A stretch of 64,000 nt of DNA, from assembly GCA_963763135.1 (NCBI GenBank), contig CAVXNJ010000012.1:1422560-1486559 (forward strand), given 5' to 3'. The DNA is from JANMZO01 sp963763135. GTDB lineage: Bacteria; Actinomycetota; Acidimicrobiia; Acidimicrobiales; JANYDT01. The notes below the pieces were generated by a model. The model saw only the letters and a program-made list of their open reading frames with translations, was not told where the DNA came from and made no database searches. The position numbers and the translations under genes were made by a program. Below, one piece after another: positions 63,712 through 64,000 of the stretch (positions are counted from its first letter, which is position 1; each line of letters begins with the position of its first letter).

Positions 63712-64000
63712 CTAGCCAGCCAGTCGTGTGGCCGTCAGAGCGTCGGGCAGGGTGAGCCGGCCGGCGTAAAGGGCCTTGCCGACGATGCATCCCTCCAGGT
63801 TCGGGTGGTCTGCGGCAGTCTCGGCCAACACGACGAGATCATGGATCGTCGAGATTCCGCCTGACGCGATCATGCCCGCCTTCGTGGCACTTGTGACGGC
63901 GCGGTAAAGATCCACGTTCGGCCCGGCCAACATGCCGTCTCGGCTCACGTCGGTGACGACGTACCGGGCACAGCCGACCCGGTCCAGAAACGCAAGCGTC
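63712..64000 (-). CDS. hisA: HisA, phosphoribosylformimino-AICAR-phosphate isomerase (partial, C-terminal end)
   Basis: The window ends inside this gene; the 5' part is missing. The visible ~95 residues are the last beta-alpha units of the HisA TIM barrel: YVVTDVSRDGMLAGPNVDLYRAV carries the second phosphate-binding/catalytic region (TDxxRDGxxxGPN), then ASGGISTIHDL and CIVGKALYAGRLTL. The enzyme isomerises ProFAR to PRFAR in histidine synthesis. HisF is a close relative, but TDVSRDGM fits HisA (and actinobacterial PriA) better. Confidence 0.9.
   Translation of the reverse strand, partial: TLAFLDRVGCARYVVTDVSRDGMLAGPNVDLYRAVTSATKAGMIASGGISTIHDLVVLAETAADHPNLEGCIVGKALYAGRLTLPDALTATRLAG

Overview
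This window is the chromosomal origin region of a GC-rich actinobacterium. The gene order dnaA-dnaN-recF-DUF721(dciA)-gyrB-gyrA-TadE-like-DUF3566-tRNA-Ile/tRNA-Ala on one side, and rpmH-rnpA-yidD-yidC-jag-rsmG-parA-parB followed by the trx/sigM/murJ/pcnA block on the other, is the classical actinobacterial arrangement (compare Mycobacterium). Family content (KorAB, DUF6049, DUF3566, DUF5318, a heterodisulfide-reductase-like Fe-S oxidoreductase, a TIGR03085-type protein) and moderate-high GC suggest a deep-branching actinobacterium such as the Acidimicrobiia. That placement is inference and no rRNA gene is present to test it.

Layout. 1-9.3 kb: a truncated ABC ATPase, KorAB 2-oxoacid:ferredoxin oxidoreductase, a RidA-like protein, a nucleoside-salvage group (adenosine deaminase, and a deoC-phosphohexomutase pair with overlapping ends) and a secreted lipase. 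9.3-12.7 kb: a 68-bp sequence tandemly triplicated at the 5' end of a small membrane-protein gene, a frameshifted enoyl-CoA hydratase, tRNA-Ala, an NAD-binding saccharopine-dehydrogenase-like protein with a 45-codon membrane peptide gene just before it, and tRNA-Ile. 12.7-23.5 kb (minus): DUF3566, TadE-like, gyrA, gyrB, dciA, recF, dnaN, dnaA. The likely oriC is in the dnaN-dnaA gap. 23.9-30.8 kb (plus): rpmH, rnpA, yidD, yidC, jag, rsmG, a 1.66-kb gene-free stretch with parS sites and a decayed IS481-type transposase, then parA-parB. 31.0-43.1 kb (minus): a long run GNAT -> DUF6049 -> murJ -> degV -> Ser/Thr kinase -> ECF sigma -> anti-sigma -> small membrane protein -> trxB -> trxA. 43.2-57.1 kb (plus): an HD-less pcnA, two flavodoxin-fold oxidoreductases, DUF5318, ponA, a 57-aa CxxC protein, panB, glutaminyl cyclase, rpsF-ssb-rpsR-rplI, dnaB (preceded by a second cluster of DnaA-box-like sites), dcd and a lipoprotein. 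57.1-64 kb: a TIGR03085-type protein, intergenic hairpin repeats, a frameshifted CDF metal transporter, a large Fe-S membrane oxidoreductase, udk, a PfkB sugar kinase and the C-terminal part of hisA.

How the genes work together. The centre is replication initiation and segregation (DnaA, DnaN, DciA, DnaB, SSB, RecF, gyrase, ParAB/parS). It is flanked by membrane-protein biogenesis (YidC/YidD), ribosome and tRNA maturation (RnpA, RsmG, PcnA), and a cell-wall/envelope-stress block (MurJ, PBP1, Ser/Thr kinase, sigma/anti-sigma, thioredoxin).

I found no defence island, biosynthetic cluster, prophage or CRISPR. The most unusual points are a Ser/Thr kinase with an extracytoplasmic jelly-roll-like domain that is separate from, but close to, MurJ (in mycobacteria a pseudokinase is fused to MviN) and whose frame lacks a canonical start; the DnaA-box cluster before dnaB; the 68-bp triplication; and two single-base reading-frame breaks in otherwise well-preserved genes.
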